Shown: positions 26,680-35,448, counted from the stretch's first letter. The stretch is 64,000 nucleotides of DNA from Bacteroidota bacterium (GCA_023422635.1 JAFAGO010000049.1:1-64000); one strand, 5' to 3'. The notes: generated by a model not told the origin, from the sequence alone. Numbers and translations: made by a program.

Positions 26680-27738
26680 TTACAAACTTTTCATCACATC
26701 AACCAACACTTGAACGCTTTCAATTGGCATTGCGTTATAAATGCTGGCTCTGTATCCGCCTAAACTTCTATGTCCGTTTAATCCACTAATTCCTGCAGCT
26801 TTCCATGCGTTGTCGAAAGCTTCTTTTTTCGATTCGTCGGTCAACTTAAATGAAACATTCATTGCTGAACGATCTTCGGGAATACAAAAGGTTTCAAAAA
26901 GTGGATTGCGATCAATTTCGTTATAGAGCAATTCTGCTTTTGCTGTATTGCGTTGTTCTGCTGCGGCAATTCCTCCATTATTTTCCAACCATTGCAAAGT
27001 TAACAATGACGCGTATACTGCAAATACAGGAGGTGTATTGTACATGGATTCTTTATCTATGTGAAGTTGATAATTAAGAATTGAAGGAATATCGCGACCT
27101 GTTTTTCCTAAAATTTCTTTTTTTACAACGACTAAAGTTGTTCCCGCTGGTCCCATATTTTTTTGTGCACCTGCATAAATAACATCAAACTTACAAAAGT
27201 CCAAAACTCTACTAAAAATATCAGAACTCATATCGCAAACTAAGGGAACTTCAACTTCTGGAAATGCTTTTATCTGCGTACCAAATATCGTGTTGTTAGA
27301 TGTGCAATGGAAGTAGTCGTAGTCTTTCGCAACCGAATAATCTTTCGGAATGTAAGAATAGTGATCTTCTTTTGAGGATCCTACTACATCCACGGTTCCA
27401 AATTTTTTACCTTCTTTTATCGCAGCTGCAGCCCAAGAACCGGTATCTAAATATGCTGCTTTTCCGCCTTCTGACTTCATTAAATTAAAAGGAATCATCG
27501 CAAACTGTGTGCTTGCTCCACCTTGTAAATAAAGAACTTCATAATCATCTCCCAATTGCAATAAACGTTTAACAATCGCTCTTGCTTCATCCATTACGGC
27601 AACAAATTCTTTACTTCTATGGGAAATCTCCAAAATTGAAAGTCCCATCCCGTTGAAATCGAGAATGGCTTCTGATGCTTTTTGAAAAACTTCTTGAGGT
27701 AAAATACTTGGTCCTGCGCTAAAATTATGCTTTTTCAT
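26680..27738 (-). CDS. serC: Phosphoserine aminotransferase
   Basis: PLP enzyme converting 3-phosphohydroxypyruvate and glutamate to phosphoserine and 2-oxoglutarate; it can also serve pyridoxal phosphate synthesis. The 352-residue protein opens with NFSAGPSILPQEVFQKA, typical for SerC, has SILEISHRSKEF, the PLP-binding Lys in YAGAQKNMGPAGTTLVVV and the C-terminal GHRSLGGYRASIYNAMP with phosphate-binding His and Arg. It is followed at 29 bases by serA. The third serine gene, serB, is not in the window. The upstream ferredoxin gene is separated by a hairpin, so serC may start its own transcript. Confidence 0.96.
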   Translation of the reverse strand: MKKHNFSAGPSILPQEVFQKASEAILDFNGMGLSILEISHRSKEFVAVMDEARAIVKRLLQLGDDYEVLYLQGGASTQFAMIPFNLMKSEGGKAAYLDTGSWAAAAIKEGKKFGTVDVVGSSKEDHYSYIPKDYSVAKDYDYFHCTSNNTIFGTQIKAFPEVEVPLVCDMSSDIFSRVLDFCKFDVIYAGAQKNMGPAGTTLVVVKKEILGKTGRDIPSILNYQLHIDKESMYNTPPVFAVYASLLTLQWLENNGGIAAAEQRNTAKAELLYNEIDRNPLFETFCIPEDRSAMNVSFKLTDESKKEAFDNAWKAAGISGLNGHRSLGGYRASIYNAMPIESVQVLVDVMKSL

Positions 27739-27772
27739 TTTTAAATTTGGTGTGGTTTTCTATTGTAGTATT

Positions 27773-27793
27773 AAAAAATGCTCCTTAAGAGCA
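27773..27793 (-). terminator. Possible terminator between the ferredoxin gene and serC
   Basis: On the minus strand TGCTC-ttaag-GAGCA is followed by six T. The stem is short, so it may be only a partial stop. Confidence 0.5.
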
Positions 27794-27819
27794 CTTTTAA
27801 CATCATTATTTCAGAATTT

Positions 27820-28170
27820 TTACTCGTTATGAAGAAATGCTTTCTTTGCTAAAAGTTGTGCTTCAGTTTCTTCATGATCTTCATCGGGAACACAGCAGTC
27901 TACAGGGCAAACGGCAGCACATTGTGGCTCCTCGTGAAATCCTTTACATTCCGTGCATTTGTCGGTAACAATAAAATACACATCGTCGCTCACCGGCTCT
28001 TGTGGAGCGTCAGCATCTACTGTTAAACCAGAAGATAAGGTTACGGTTCCGGATAGGGTAGTTCCTTCAGATGCTTTCCAGTCGACTGCTCCTTCATAAA
28101 TTGCATTATTAGGGCATTCTGGTTCGCAGGCGCCACAGTTAATACATTCATCGGTTATTTTGATAGCCAT
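27820..28170 (-). CDS. 2[4Fe-4S] dicluster ferredoxin
   Basis: A 116-residue soluble electron carrier. Cluster 1 ligands are in CINCGACEPECP near the N-terminus and cluster 2 ligands in CTECKGFHEEPQCAAVCPVD. Between them lies an acidic insertion of about 50 residues, longer than in clostridial ferredoxins, and the second motif has an extended Cys spacing as in the Allochromatium/Azotobacter-like group. A short acidic/His tail follows. The partner enzyme is unknown. The gene is divergent from an acyl-CoA reductase and upstream of serC; redox linkage to either is only a possibility. Confidence 0.9.
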   Translation of the reverse strand: MAIKITDECINCGACEPECPNNAIYEGAVDWKASEGTTLSGTVTLSSGLTVDADAPQEPVSDDVYFIVTDKCTECKGFHEEPQCAAVCPVDCCVPDEDHEETEAQLLAKKAFLHNE

Positions 28171-28187
28171 TGCTGATTTTTATTTTT

Positions 28188-28195
28188 TAAATTTG
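28188..28195 (+). promoter_or_regulatory. Predicted -7 box of the acyl-CoA reductase gene
   Basis: TAAATTTG on the plus strand, 48 bases before the ATG at 28244. It faces the minus-strand box two bases further on. Confidence 0.5.
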
Positions 28196-28197
28196 CA

Positions 28198-28205
28198 CAA
28201 AATTA
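28198..28205 (-). promoter_or_regulatory. Predicted -7 box of the ferredoxin gene
   Basis: TAATTTTG on the minus strand, 27 bases before the ferredoxin ATG at 28170. It nearly touches the plus-strand box of the divergent gene. Confidence 0.5.
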
Positions 28206-28243
28206 CAAAATTTCCTACAATTTTACAGCAGGTTACGGCAGAT

Positions 28244-29281
28244 ATGAACAGAGATCAACAAATTAAAGGGTTAGCAAAATTAGGTCAATTTATAAACGCT
28301 TTTTTAAATAAATCGTCGAATGATTATCAAGATGATGAGATTCGATTAGCAATGATTTTAAAAAAATCGACAATCGATAATCCTTGGTTTACGGAAGAAA
28401 ATCAGAGGTTTGCGCTTTCGCAGTGGAGCGAGCAACTGGCTTTGGAAAAAATTCAAAATTGGGTGAGTGATTACACTTTTTCTTCAGTTCCTAAAAAAGT
28501 CGGATTGGTACTTGCTGGCAATATTCCTTTAGTGGGTTTTCACGATGTGGTTGCGACTATTTTGAGCGGTCATATTCCTTTAATTAAATTATCTTCTAAA
28601 GATCGATTGTTAATTCCTTTCTTGCTGAAGCAGTGGAATATTTTTTCTGAAGGAAATGTAACATACGAATTGGTTGGAAAATTAGAAAATTTTGATGCCG
28701 TTATTGCAACGGGGAGTAATAATACTGCGCGGTACTTAGAATATTATTTTCAAAATCACCTAAGTATCATTCGAAAAAATAGAACATCGGTAGCTGTTTT
28801 AAAAGGTGATGAAACGGAAGAAGAATTACAACTTTTAGCAGAAGATGTTTTTCGATACTTTGGATTAGGTTGCAGAAATGTAACGCGACTTTTTATTCCT
28901 GAAGATTTCCCGCTGGATCGACTTTTTGAGAATTTTATGAATTTCAAAGATATCATAAATCATCATAAATACGCGAATAATTACGATTATAATCGGGCGA
29001 TTTATTTGTTGAATCAAGAGCGATTTTGGGATAATAATTTTGTGTTGCTTAAAGAAGATGAAGCGCTTTTTTCACCGTTATCTGTTTTGAATTTTTCACG
29101 ATATCAAAACGTTGAGGAAGTGCGTTCTTTTTTAGAGAATCATCAAAATGAAATTCAATGTATCGTTGCGAAACCGGAACTGCAAATTGAACAGTCTTTG
29201 TTGTTTGGTGAAGCACAAAATCCAAGTTTGGATACGTATGCGGATAATGTGAATACAATGCAATTTTTAGAGGTTATTTAA
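28244..29281 (+). CDS. Acyl-CoA reductase (LuxC-like)
   Basis: A 345-residue protein of the LuxC/acyl-CoA reductase family, which reduces acyl-CoA or acyl groups to aldehydes with NADPH. It shows VGLVLAGNIPLVGFHDVVAT and DAVIATGSNNTARYLEYYF, and the nucleophile Cys region YFGLGCRNVTRLFIPEDF. The frame is open to 28160, but that would overlap the divergent ferredoxin start and both promoters; the ATG at 28244 gives the natural N-terminus MNRDQQIKGLAKLG. The next gene begins 13 bases after the stop, so they are probably one transcript. The pathway is unknown; no luciferase-type genes are nearby. Confidence 0.87.
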   Translation: MNRDQQIKGLAKLGQFINAFLNKSSNDYQDDEIRLAMILKKSTIDNPWFTEENQRFALSQWSEQLALEKIQNWVSDYTFSSVPKKVGLVLAGNIPLVGFHDVVATILSGHIPLIKLSSKDRLLIPFLLKQWNIFSEGNVTYELVGKLENFDAVIATGSNNTARYLEYYFQNHLSIIRKNRTSVAVLKGDETEEELQLLAEDVFRYFGLGCRNVTRLFIPEDFPLDRLFENFMNFKDIINHHKYANNYDYNRAIYLLNQERFWDNNFVLLKEDEALFSPLSVLNFSRYQNVEEVRSFLENHQNEIQCIVAKPELQIEQSLLFGEAQNPSLDTYADNVNTMQFLEVI

Positions 29282-29294
29282 AAAAAAGAAGAAT

Positions 29295-30143
29295 ATGCAA
29301 ACTTGTATACAAAATGGCGATTTAAAAGCCGTTATCAATCATAAAGGAGCGGAATTAGCAATTCTTGAAAAGAACAACGAAAATTATATGTGGGAAGTAA
29401 ATAAAAAGTTTTGGGATAAAACTTCTCCCATTCTTTTTCCAATTGTTGGCGGATTGAAAAATGATCGCTATATTTTTGATGGAAAAGAATATTCTCTTCC
29501 AAGGCACGGATTTGCGAGAGAACGAGAATTTACGGTGGTTTCAAAAACGGAAAACTCCGTAACGTTTTCGTTACAATATGATGAAGAATCTTTGAAAATT
29601 TACCCTTTTACATTTAAATTGCAAGTTGAATATTCCATTCGTGAAGAATGCCTTTTTGTGAAATACATTATTTCAAATTTAGGTAATTCTGTAATGTTGT
29701 ATTCTATTGGAGCGCATCCTGCGTTTAAAATTGATGGTAAATTTGAAGAATATTCTTTGGAATTTGATCATGAACAAAATTTGACTTCTCATCAATTGGA
29801 AAATAACCTATTCTCTGGAAAAACAGTTTCAATTCCTTTGCAAAACAGTCAACTTCCGTTAAGTTATACTCTTTTTGAAAATGATGCAATTGTTTTAAAA
29901 GAATCATCAATACAAAGTGTGCGATTGTTACATGGCGAAAAAACGAAATTAAAAGTTGGTTTTTCAGGATTTCCTTATCTTGGAATTTGGACGAAAAGTG
30001 AAGCGCCTTTCATTTGTATTGAACCTTGGTTAGGAATTGCAGATAATGCAAATACATCAGGTTTTATAGAAGATAAAGAAGGAATTCAATCGCTTGAACC
30101 TCATACTCAAAACGTGGTGGAATGGAGTGTGCAACTATTCTAA
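29295..30143 (+). CDS. Aldose 1-epimerase family protein
   Basis: A 282-residue galactose-mutarotase-like protein. The beta-supersandwich fold signature is visible in NKKFWDKTSPILFPIVGGLK, SLPRHGFAREREF with the expected His-Gly, the second His in YSIGAHPAFKID, and FICIEPWLGIADN with the catalytic Glu. It probably acts on sugars or sugar phosphates in the cytoplasm; there is no signal peptide. It lies 13 bases after the acyl-CoA reductase gene and is convergent with the DUF4286 gene, whose stop is 4 bases away. Substrate cannot be named from sequence. Confidence 0.87.
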   Translation: MQTCIQNGDLKAVINHKGAELAILEKNNENYMWEVNKKFWDKTSPILFPIVGGLKNDRYIFDGKEYSLPRHGFAREREFTVVSKTENSVTFSLQYDEESLKIYPFTFKLQVEYSIREECLFVKYIISNLGNSVMLYSIGAHPAFKIDGKFEEYSLEFDHEQNLTSHQLENNLFSGKTVSIPLQNSQLPLSYTLFENDAIVLKESSIQSVRLLHGEKTKLKVGFSGFPYLGIWTKSEAPFICIEPWLGIADNANTSGFIEDKEGIQSLEPHTQNVVEWSVQLF

Positions 30144-30146
30144 CTT

Positions 30147-30464
30147 TTAAGAAAAACGTGATTTCTTCGAATTGAGTAATGTTTTGAAAATCATTACATT
30201 ATTTCCAAATTCTTTCTCAATTCTTTCCTGAATATTCAAAAGCTCATTTTCTAAAAATTGAACGCGCAATTCCTCGTTGTCGAAAATCAAGAGAAGATTG
30301 TAATTTTTACCTTCATTTATCATATCGGATTGTACTTCCGAGAGAATGTAATGGTCCACTTCCATCAAGTTTTCAGCTAATAACGACAAGGTTTCTTCCA
30401 CATAGTTTTCCCAACGGTCCAAATGTTCATCAATGCAGTGGAAAGTGATGCTTAGTACGCTCAT
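30147..30464 (-). CDS. DUF4286 family protein
   Basis: A 105-residue cytoplasmic protein of the small DUF4286 family found in Bacteroidota, function unknown. The N-terminal SVLSITFHCIDEHLDRWENY fits the ferredoxin-like fold suggested by its alternating strands and helices. An upstream in-frame start exists at 30509, but it would add 15 residues in AT-rich leader sequence; the ATG at 30464 is preferred because the conserved part begins there. It is divergent from gyrA. Confidence 0.75.
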   Translation of the reverse strand: MSVLSITFHCIDEHLDRWENYVEETLSLLAENLMEVDHYILSEVQSDMINEGKNYNLLLIFDNEELRVQFLENELLNIQERIEKEFGNNVMIFKTLLNSKKSRFS

Positions 30465-30614
30465 TTTTAAATAGAATTTTGTGATATTTGTTAATAAGTT
30501 TCGCTGCAAAAATCGGTAAAAATTTCGTAAATTGCCACGTTATTGATAGGTTAAAAGTCTGATTAGGTAAAATGGCTTTTAAATAGTTGAAATACAATAC
30601 ATTAAATTTTATTT

Positions 30615-33278
30615 ATGCATAAAGAAGGAGAAAGGTTAATCCCAATCAACATTGTTGATGAAATGAAATCTTCATACATTGATTATTCGATGTCCGTTAT
30701 TGTATCTAGGGCGCTTCCTGACGTTCGGGATGGTTTAAAGCCAGTGCACCGAAGAGTGCTTTATGGTATGTATGGTTTAGGCGTTTTTTCAAATAGAAAA
30801 TATTTAAAATCAGCGAGAATTGTAGGGGATGTTTTGGGTAAATATCACCCACACGGCGACTCCTCCGTTTATGATGCAATGGTTCGTATGGCACAACCAT
30901 GGAGTTTGCGGTATCCGCAAGTAGATGGGCAAGGAAACTTCGGTTCAATGGATGGCGATCCACCTGCAGCAATGCGTTATACGGAAGCTCGATTGAAAAA
31001 GATTTCCGATGAAATTCTTTCTGATCTTGATAAAGAAACGGTAGATTTTCAGAATAACTTCGACGACAGTTTGCAAGAGCCAACCGTGCTTCCAACCAAA
31101 ATTCCAAATCTTTTAGTGAACGGTACTTCCGGAATTGCCGTTGGGATGGCAACTAATATGGCGCCACACAACCTTTCCGAATCGGTAAACGCGATTTGTG
31201 CATTTATCGACAATAAAGAAATTACCATTGATGAACTTATGCAGCACATCATTGCGCCAGATTTCCCAACAGGAGGAATTATTTATGGCTATGATGGCGT
31301 TCGCGATGCATTTCATACCGGAAGAGGAAGAATCGTACTTCGTGCTAAAGTAAATTTCGAAGAAGTACATAACAGAAACGCAATTATTGTTACCGAGGTT
31401 CCGTACCAAGTGAACAAAGCAGAAATGATTTCCAGAACTGCGGAATTGGTAAAAGACGATAAAATTCCAGGAATCCACGAAATTCGTGACGAATCTGATA
31501 GACGCGGTTTAAGAATTGTGTATGAACTTAAAAATGATGCAATTCCGAATGTTGTTTTGAATCTTTTGTATAAATATACGGCGCTTCAAACTTCATTCAG
31601 CGTTAATAATATTGCGTTGGTGAAAGGTCGTCCTGAGCAATTGAACTTAAAAGATATCATTAGTCATTTTGTTGATCATCGCCACGAAATTATTATTCGT
31701 AGAACAGAATATGAATTAAGAAAAGCCAAAGAAAGAGCCCACATTCTTGAAGGATTTATGCGGGTTATTGCTTCACAGGATTCTTTAGATAAAGCGATTT
31801 CTATCATTCGCCATAGTTCTACTCCGCAACAAGCAAAAGAAGGTTTGATTTCGGAATTTGAACTTTCTGAAATTCAAGCACAAGCAATTCTTGATTTAAG
31901 ACTTGCACGTCTTACGGGAATGGAGTTGGATAAAATTCGTTCAGAATATGAAGAAATAATGGCATTAATTCATGATTTGGAAGATATTCTTTCTAACGAA
32001 CCAAGACGTTTCCAAATTATTAAAGATGAATTATTAGAAGTTAAAGAAAAATACGGCGACGATAGAAGAACTGAAATCGATTACTCCGGAGGTGAAATGT
32101 CGATCGAAGATTTTATTCCAAATGAAACCGTTGTTCTTACCATTTCTCACGCAGGATATATCAAAAGAACGTCGCTTTCCGAATATAAAATTCAAAGTCG
32201 TGGCGGCGTGGGAAACAGAGCTGCAACCACTAGAGATGAAGATTTCTTAGAATACATTGTTTCCGCAACCAATCACCAGTATATGTTGTTCTTTACCGAA
32301 AAAGGAAAATGCTACTGGTTAAGAGTATTTGAAATTCCAGAAGGTTCCAAAACAGCGAAAGGTAGAGCTGTTCAAAACTTAATTAATATCGAGCCAGATG
32401 ACAAAATTAAAGCATACATTCGAACCAATGATCTGAAAGATGTTGATTATGTAAACCAAATGAGTGTGGTGATGATTACCAAAAATGGAACCATTAAAAA
32501 AACCTCATTAGAAGCATATTCAAGACCAAGAACCAATGGTATTAATGCAATTGAAATTCGTGATAACGATCAGTTACTTGGTGCGAGATTAACCGATGGA
32601 AATTCCGAAATTATGATTGCCACCAAAAATGGAAAATGTATTCGTTTCCCAGAAGAAAAAGTTCGCGAAGTAGGTCGTGGATCGATCGGTGTTCGAGGAA
32701 TTACACTTGAAGATGGAGATGAAGTTATTGGAATGATTGTTGTAAATGATGTAGAGAAAGAAACTGTACTTGTGGTTTCAGAACGCGGATATGGAAAAAG
32801 AACAGCCGTTGAAGATTACCGAATTACCAACCGTGGTGGAAAAGGAGTTATCACATTAAATATTACCGAAAAAACTGGAAACCTGATTGCGATTCAAAGT
32901 GTAACGGATGAGGATGGATTGATGATCATCAATAAATCTGGAGTTGCCATTAGAATGGGAATGGATTCCATGAGAGTGATGGGTAGAAATACGCAAGGAG
33001 TAAAAGTAATTAACCTTAAAAATACCGACGAAATTGCGGCGATCGCTAAAGTGGAAATGGATAAAGAAGTTGAAGCTGATGAAGATGCTGAACTTCTTGA
33101 ACATACCGATTCTTCGAATCCAGAATTTAAAGAAGCACCACAAACCGGCGATAATGCGGTGAGTAATTTGGGTGACGCCGATGTTCTGAAAAAAATAGAA
33201 GATCAGGAAGAAAAAGATAATCAAAGAATCGAAAAAGAAAACGAAGAAAATCAAGATCAAAACGATTCTGAATCATAA
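30615..33278 (+). CDS. gyrA: DNA gyrase subunit A
   Basis: The breakage-reunion subunit of gyrase, 887 residues. The catalytic Tyr122 is in AAMRYTEARL, after the winged-helix domain with KYHPHGDSSVYDAMVRMAQ. At quinolone positions the protein has Ser83 and Asp87 (E. coli numbering happens to match), the usual susceptible residues. The C-terminal beta-pinwheel starts near residue 510; its GyrA box reads QSRGGVG (residues 527-533), which differs from the enterobacterial QRRGGKG. Several further pinwheel blades follow, then a very acidic tail of about 60 residues. ParC was considered, but the box and six-blade domain favour GyrA. The TPR protein gene follows after 20 bases. Confidence 0.93.
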   Translation: MHKEGERLIPINIVDEMKSSYIDYSMSVIVSRALPDVRDGLKPVHRRVLYGMYGLGVFSNRKYLKSARIVGDVLGKYHPHGDSSVYDAMVRMAQPWSLRYPQVDGQGNFGSMDGDPPAAMRYTEARLKKISDEILSDLDKETVDFQNNFDDSLQEPTVLPTKIPNLLVNGTSGIAVGMATNMAPHNLSESVNAICAFIDNKEITIDELMQHIIAPDFPTGGIIYGYDGVRDAFHTGRGRIVLRAKVNFEEVHNRNAIIVTEVPYQVNKAEMISRTAELVKDDKIPGIHEIRDESDRRGLRIVYELKNDAIPNVVLNLLYKYTALQTSFSVNNIALVKGRPEQLNLKDIISHFVDHRHEIIIRRTEYELRKAKERAHILEGFMRVIASQDSLDKAISIIRHSSTPQQAKEGLISEFELSEIQAQAILDLRLARLTGMELDKIRSEYEEIMALIHDLEDILSNEPRRFQIIKDELLEVKEKYGDDRRTEIDYSGGEMSIEDFIPNETVVLTISHAGYIKRTSLSEYKIQSRGGVGNRAATTRDEDFLEYIVSATNHQYMLFFTEKGKCYWLRVFEIPEGSKTAKGRAVQNLINIEPDDKIKAYIRTNDLKDVDYVNQMSVVMITKNGTIKKTSLEAYSRPRTNGINAIEIRDNDQLLGARLTDGNSEIMIATKNGKCIRFPEEKVREVGRGSIGVRGITLEDGDEVIGMIVVNDVEKETVLVVSERGYGKRTAVEDYRITNRGGKGVITLNITEKTGNLIAIQSVTDEDGLMIINKSGVAIRMGMDSMRVMGRNTQGVKVINLKNTDEIAAIAKVEMDKEVEADEDAELLEHTDSSNPEFKEAPQTGDNAVSNLGDADVLKKIEDQEEKDNQRIEKENEENQDQNDSES

Positions 33279-33298
33279 ACTAACCAAAAAATTTTCAT

Positions 33299-34681
33299 AT
33301 GAAAAAGATCATTTTAAGTTTAGCTGTAGTAGCCACTACTTTTGCTTTTGCGCAAAAGAAGGAAATTGCATCAGCATTTAAAGCGATTGAAGCTGGCGAT
33401 GTATCAACTGCAAATGCGCAGATTTCTGCTGCAGATAACATATTGGGAGGCAAAACATATTTGCTAGATCCTGCATTGCTAGAGCAATATTACTATGTTA
33501 AAGGTTTGTCTTTATTAAAATCTGGAAAAACAGCGGAAGGTGCAGAATACCTTGCTAAAATTTCAGATTTGGGTAAAAACGCTATTTATGTAGGAAAAGA
33601 TTCCTCAAAGAATAAGGTGTATTATGTAGGGAAAGCAGCTGCTGATGCGTCAGGCGTTTCTGGACTAAAAGAAGAAAAATACAACCCTGAATTAGTTGGC
33701 AAATTGGGTGAATCCCTTAACCCATCGATTCAAGCAGCCAATAAAGCGGCAGTTGATGCTTACAATGCTAAAAAGTACAGCGTTGCAGCACCAAAATTTA
33801 AAGAAGTATATGAATTGTTGAAAGCTGCTGGACAAGACAATAAGCAGTATCTTTACTATGCGGGCTTAAACTATGCTCTTGCTGATCAAAAAGAAGAAGC
33901 AACTTCCGTATATACCAATCTTATTAACTCTGGTTATACGGGTGTAGAAACAACATATTCCGCTAAAAATGCTTCAGGTGAGGTAGTGAATTTAGAAAAA
34001 GGAACTTGGGATACATTCAAAAAATTAGGTGCATCTTCAGGTTATTCTGATTTTAAATCGGAAACCTCTAAAAGCATCGAAACTGAATTGTATGAAACGG
34101 CCGCTGCACTTTTAATTGATACCAATAAAACAGATCAAGCTTTAACACTGATCGATAATGGTTTAAAAAAATTCCCGGGTAATGCAAAACTTACTGAACT
34201 TCAGGGAACTGCTTACCACAAATCTGGTAAAACAGATGAATTCGTTAAAAGTTTGAGAGCACAACTTCAGAAAGATCCAAAAAATAAAGAAAATTGGTAC
34301 AACTTGGGCGTTCTTTTAAGCAAGGATGAAGCAACGAAAAAAGAAGCAATAGAAGCGTACAACAAAGCTGTTGAGCTTGATCCTAAATTTGCCGTGGCGT
34401 ATCAAAATCTAACGTATACTACGATTGGTGACGACTCGGAAACCATTGAAAAATACAATCAATTAAGAAAAGCAGGTAAAATTGAGGAAGCCAATAAAGT
34501 AATCGCAGATAGAAGAGCTCGATTGGTTCAAGCTTTACCGTATGCAGAAAAATGGTACCAAGCAGATCCTAAAAATATCGACGCTGTTTCTTTGTTGAAA
34601 GGAATTTATCAAACGACCAAAAACGATGCTAAAGTAGCAGAGTTTAAAGCTAAAGAAGAAGCTTTAAAAGCTGGTAAATAA
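33299..34681 (+). CDS. Secreted tetratricopeptide-repeat protein
   Basis: A 460-residue protein with a signal peptide (MKKIILSLAVVATTFAFAQ) and several TPR-like helical hairpins, clearest at about residues 285-375: ALTLIDNGLKKFPGNAKL, FVKSLRAQLQKDPKNKENWY and AIEAYNKAVELDPKFAVAYQ. It is probably a periplasmic scaffold for protein contacts; no catalytic domain is seen. It starts 20 bases after the gyrA stop and ends before a strong terminator, so it is likely co-transcribed with gyrA, though the pairing has no obvious functional sense. Confidence 0.85.
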   Translation: MKKIILSLAVVATTFAFAQKKEIASAFKAIEAGDVSTANAQISAADNILGGKTYLLDPALLEQYYYVKGLSLLKSGKTAEGAEYLAKISDLGKNAIYVGKDSSKNKVYYVGKAAADASGVSGLKEEKYNPELVGKLGESLNPSIQAANKAAVDAYNAKKYSVAAPKFKEVYELLKAAGQDNKQYLYYAGLNYALADQKEEATSVYTNLINSGYTGVETTYSAKNASGEVVNLEKGTWDTFKKLGASSGYSDFKSETSKSIETELYETAAALLIDTNKTDQALTLIDNGLKKFPGNAKLTELQGTAYHKSGKTDEFVKSLRAQLQKDPKNKENWYNLGVLLSKDEATKKEAIEAYNKAVELDPKFAVAYQNLTYTTIGDDSETIEKYNQLRKAGKIEEANKVIADRRARLVQALPYAEKWYQADPKNIDAVSLLKGIYQTTKNDAKVAEFKAKEEALKAGK

Positions 34682-34703
34682 TCATTTTTAAAATATATAA
34701 AGT

Positions 34704-34740
34704 AAACCGGAAAATCGAAAGATTTCCGGTTTATTTTTTT
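34704..34740 (+). terminator. Terminator of the gyrA-TPR unit
   Basis: Hairpin with arms AAACCGGAAAATC and GATTTCCGGTTT, loop GAAA, then a T-rich tail with T7. Its right arm overlaps the stop codon of the convergent DtxR-family gene. Confidence 0.85.
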
Positions 34741-35384
34741 ACTAATAATTTTTCGGTAACTAAGTTGCTTAGCGTTAGCAAATCTTTCCTATTTCGCACG
34801 AGCATTGTTCGGTCGAATTTCTCAATTTTTATAATTTGAAGTTCATCACCCAAGGTGAGTTTTTTTTCGTTTAAGAAACTTAAAAAATCATCTTCAGAAG
34901 TTGTTACCGAAGCAAAAATAACGTTTTCGTTTTCTTTGCATTGACTCAGTTTCTTTAAATCTTGTGCAATTATATTTCCATCTTTATCGGGAATGGGTTC
35001 TCCGTGCGGATCAAGTTTTGGGTAGTTGAGCAACTCATCAATTTGATCAAAAAAGATTGGTGAATGAACGTGTTCTAATTGTTCGGCAATTTCGTGTACA
35101 TTTTCCCATCCGAAATTCATTTTTTCAACCAAAAACATTTCAATAAGTCGATGTTTTCTTACAATTAGCGCAGCTTCTTTCCGTCCTTTTTCGGTTACAA
35201 TTAAAGGCTTATAGCTTTCATAAATCACCCTTTCTTTATCGGCAAATTTTTTCATCATGTTATTAACCGTTGGCATTTTAACATTCAGAAATTTACTTAT
35301 TTCATTAATGGTTACGGTATTTTCCCTAGAAATTAAATGGAAAATTGCTTTAAGGTAATTTTCTTCAGTAAGGGTATTTTTCAA
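34731..35384 (-). CDS. Metal-dependent transcriptional regulator, DtxR/MntR family
   Basis: A 217-residue repressor that binds Mn2+ or Fe2+ and controls metal uptake genes. The N-terminal winged helix spans about residues 1-60 (LTEENYLKAIFHLISRENTV, then VKMPTVNNMMKKFADKE). The dimer/metal domain follows, with EMFLVEKMNFGWENVHEIAE and EQLEHVHSPIFFDQIDELL holding His/Glu ligands. A FeoA/SH3-like domain (about 140-217) ends it. The start is a TTG at 35384; no in-frame ATG would keep the HTH, and the promoter lies about 23 bases upstream. A dyad over the promoter suggests autoregulation. Metal choice cannot be settled here. Confidence 0.9.
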   Translation of the reverse strand: MKNTLTEENYLKAIFHLISRENTVTINEISKFLNVKMPTVNNMMKKFADKERVIYESYKPLIVTEKGRKEAALIVRKHRLIEMFLVEKMNFGWENVHEIAEQLEHVHSPIFFDQIDELLNYPKLDPHGEPIPDKDGNIIAQDLKKLSQCKENENVIFASVTTSEDDFLSFLNEKKLTLGDELQIIKIEKFDRTMLVRNRKDLLTLSNLVTEKLLVKK

Positions 35385-35388
35385 AACT

Positions 35389-35416
35389 GTTAGATAAGGT
35401 TTGCTGCAAATCTAAC
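35389..35416 (-). promoter_or_regulatory. Promoter with operator-like dyad of the DtxR-family gene
   Basis: The minus strand has the -7 box TAGATTTG (35414-35407). It sits inside a dyad with 7-base arms GTTAGAT (35389-35395) and ATCTAAC (35410-35416) separated by 14 bases. Binding of the encoded repressor here would block its own transcription; this is inferred from position and symmetry. Confidence 0.5.
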
Positions 35417-35420
35417 AAAA

Positions 35421-35448
35421 AAATTCCTGACAAAGCGATCAGGAATTT
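35421..35448 (-). terminator. Hairpin with T-tail upstream of the DtxR-family gene
   Basis: Perfect arms AAATTCCTGA and TCAGGAATTT with an 8-base loop; on the minus strand it is followed by seven T. It lies just upstream of the repressor promoter, where no minus-strand gene precedes it, so it may insulate the promoter from read-through rather than end a known gene. Confidence 0.55.

Noticed and set aside
30855..30890. Quinolone resistance in gyrA
   Set aside because: Positions equal to Ser83 and Asp87 are unchanged, so no known resistance change is seen.
30706..33260. Minus-strand ORFs of up to about 150 codons within gyrA
   Set aside because: The gyrA frame is complete and highly conserved; the reverse-strand products are low-complexity and match nothing I recognise.
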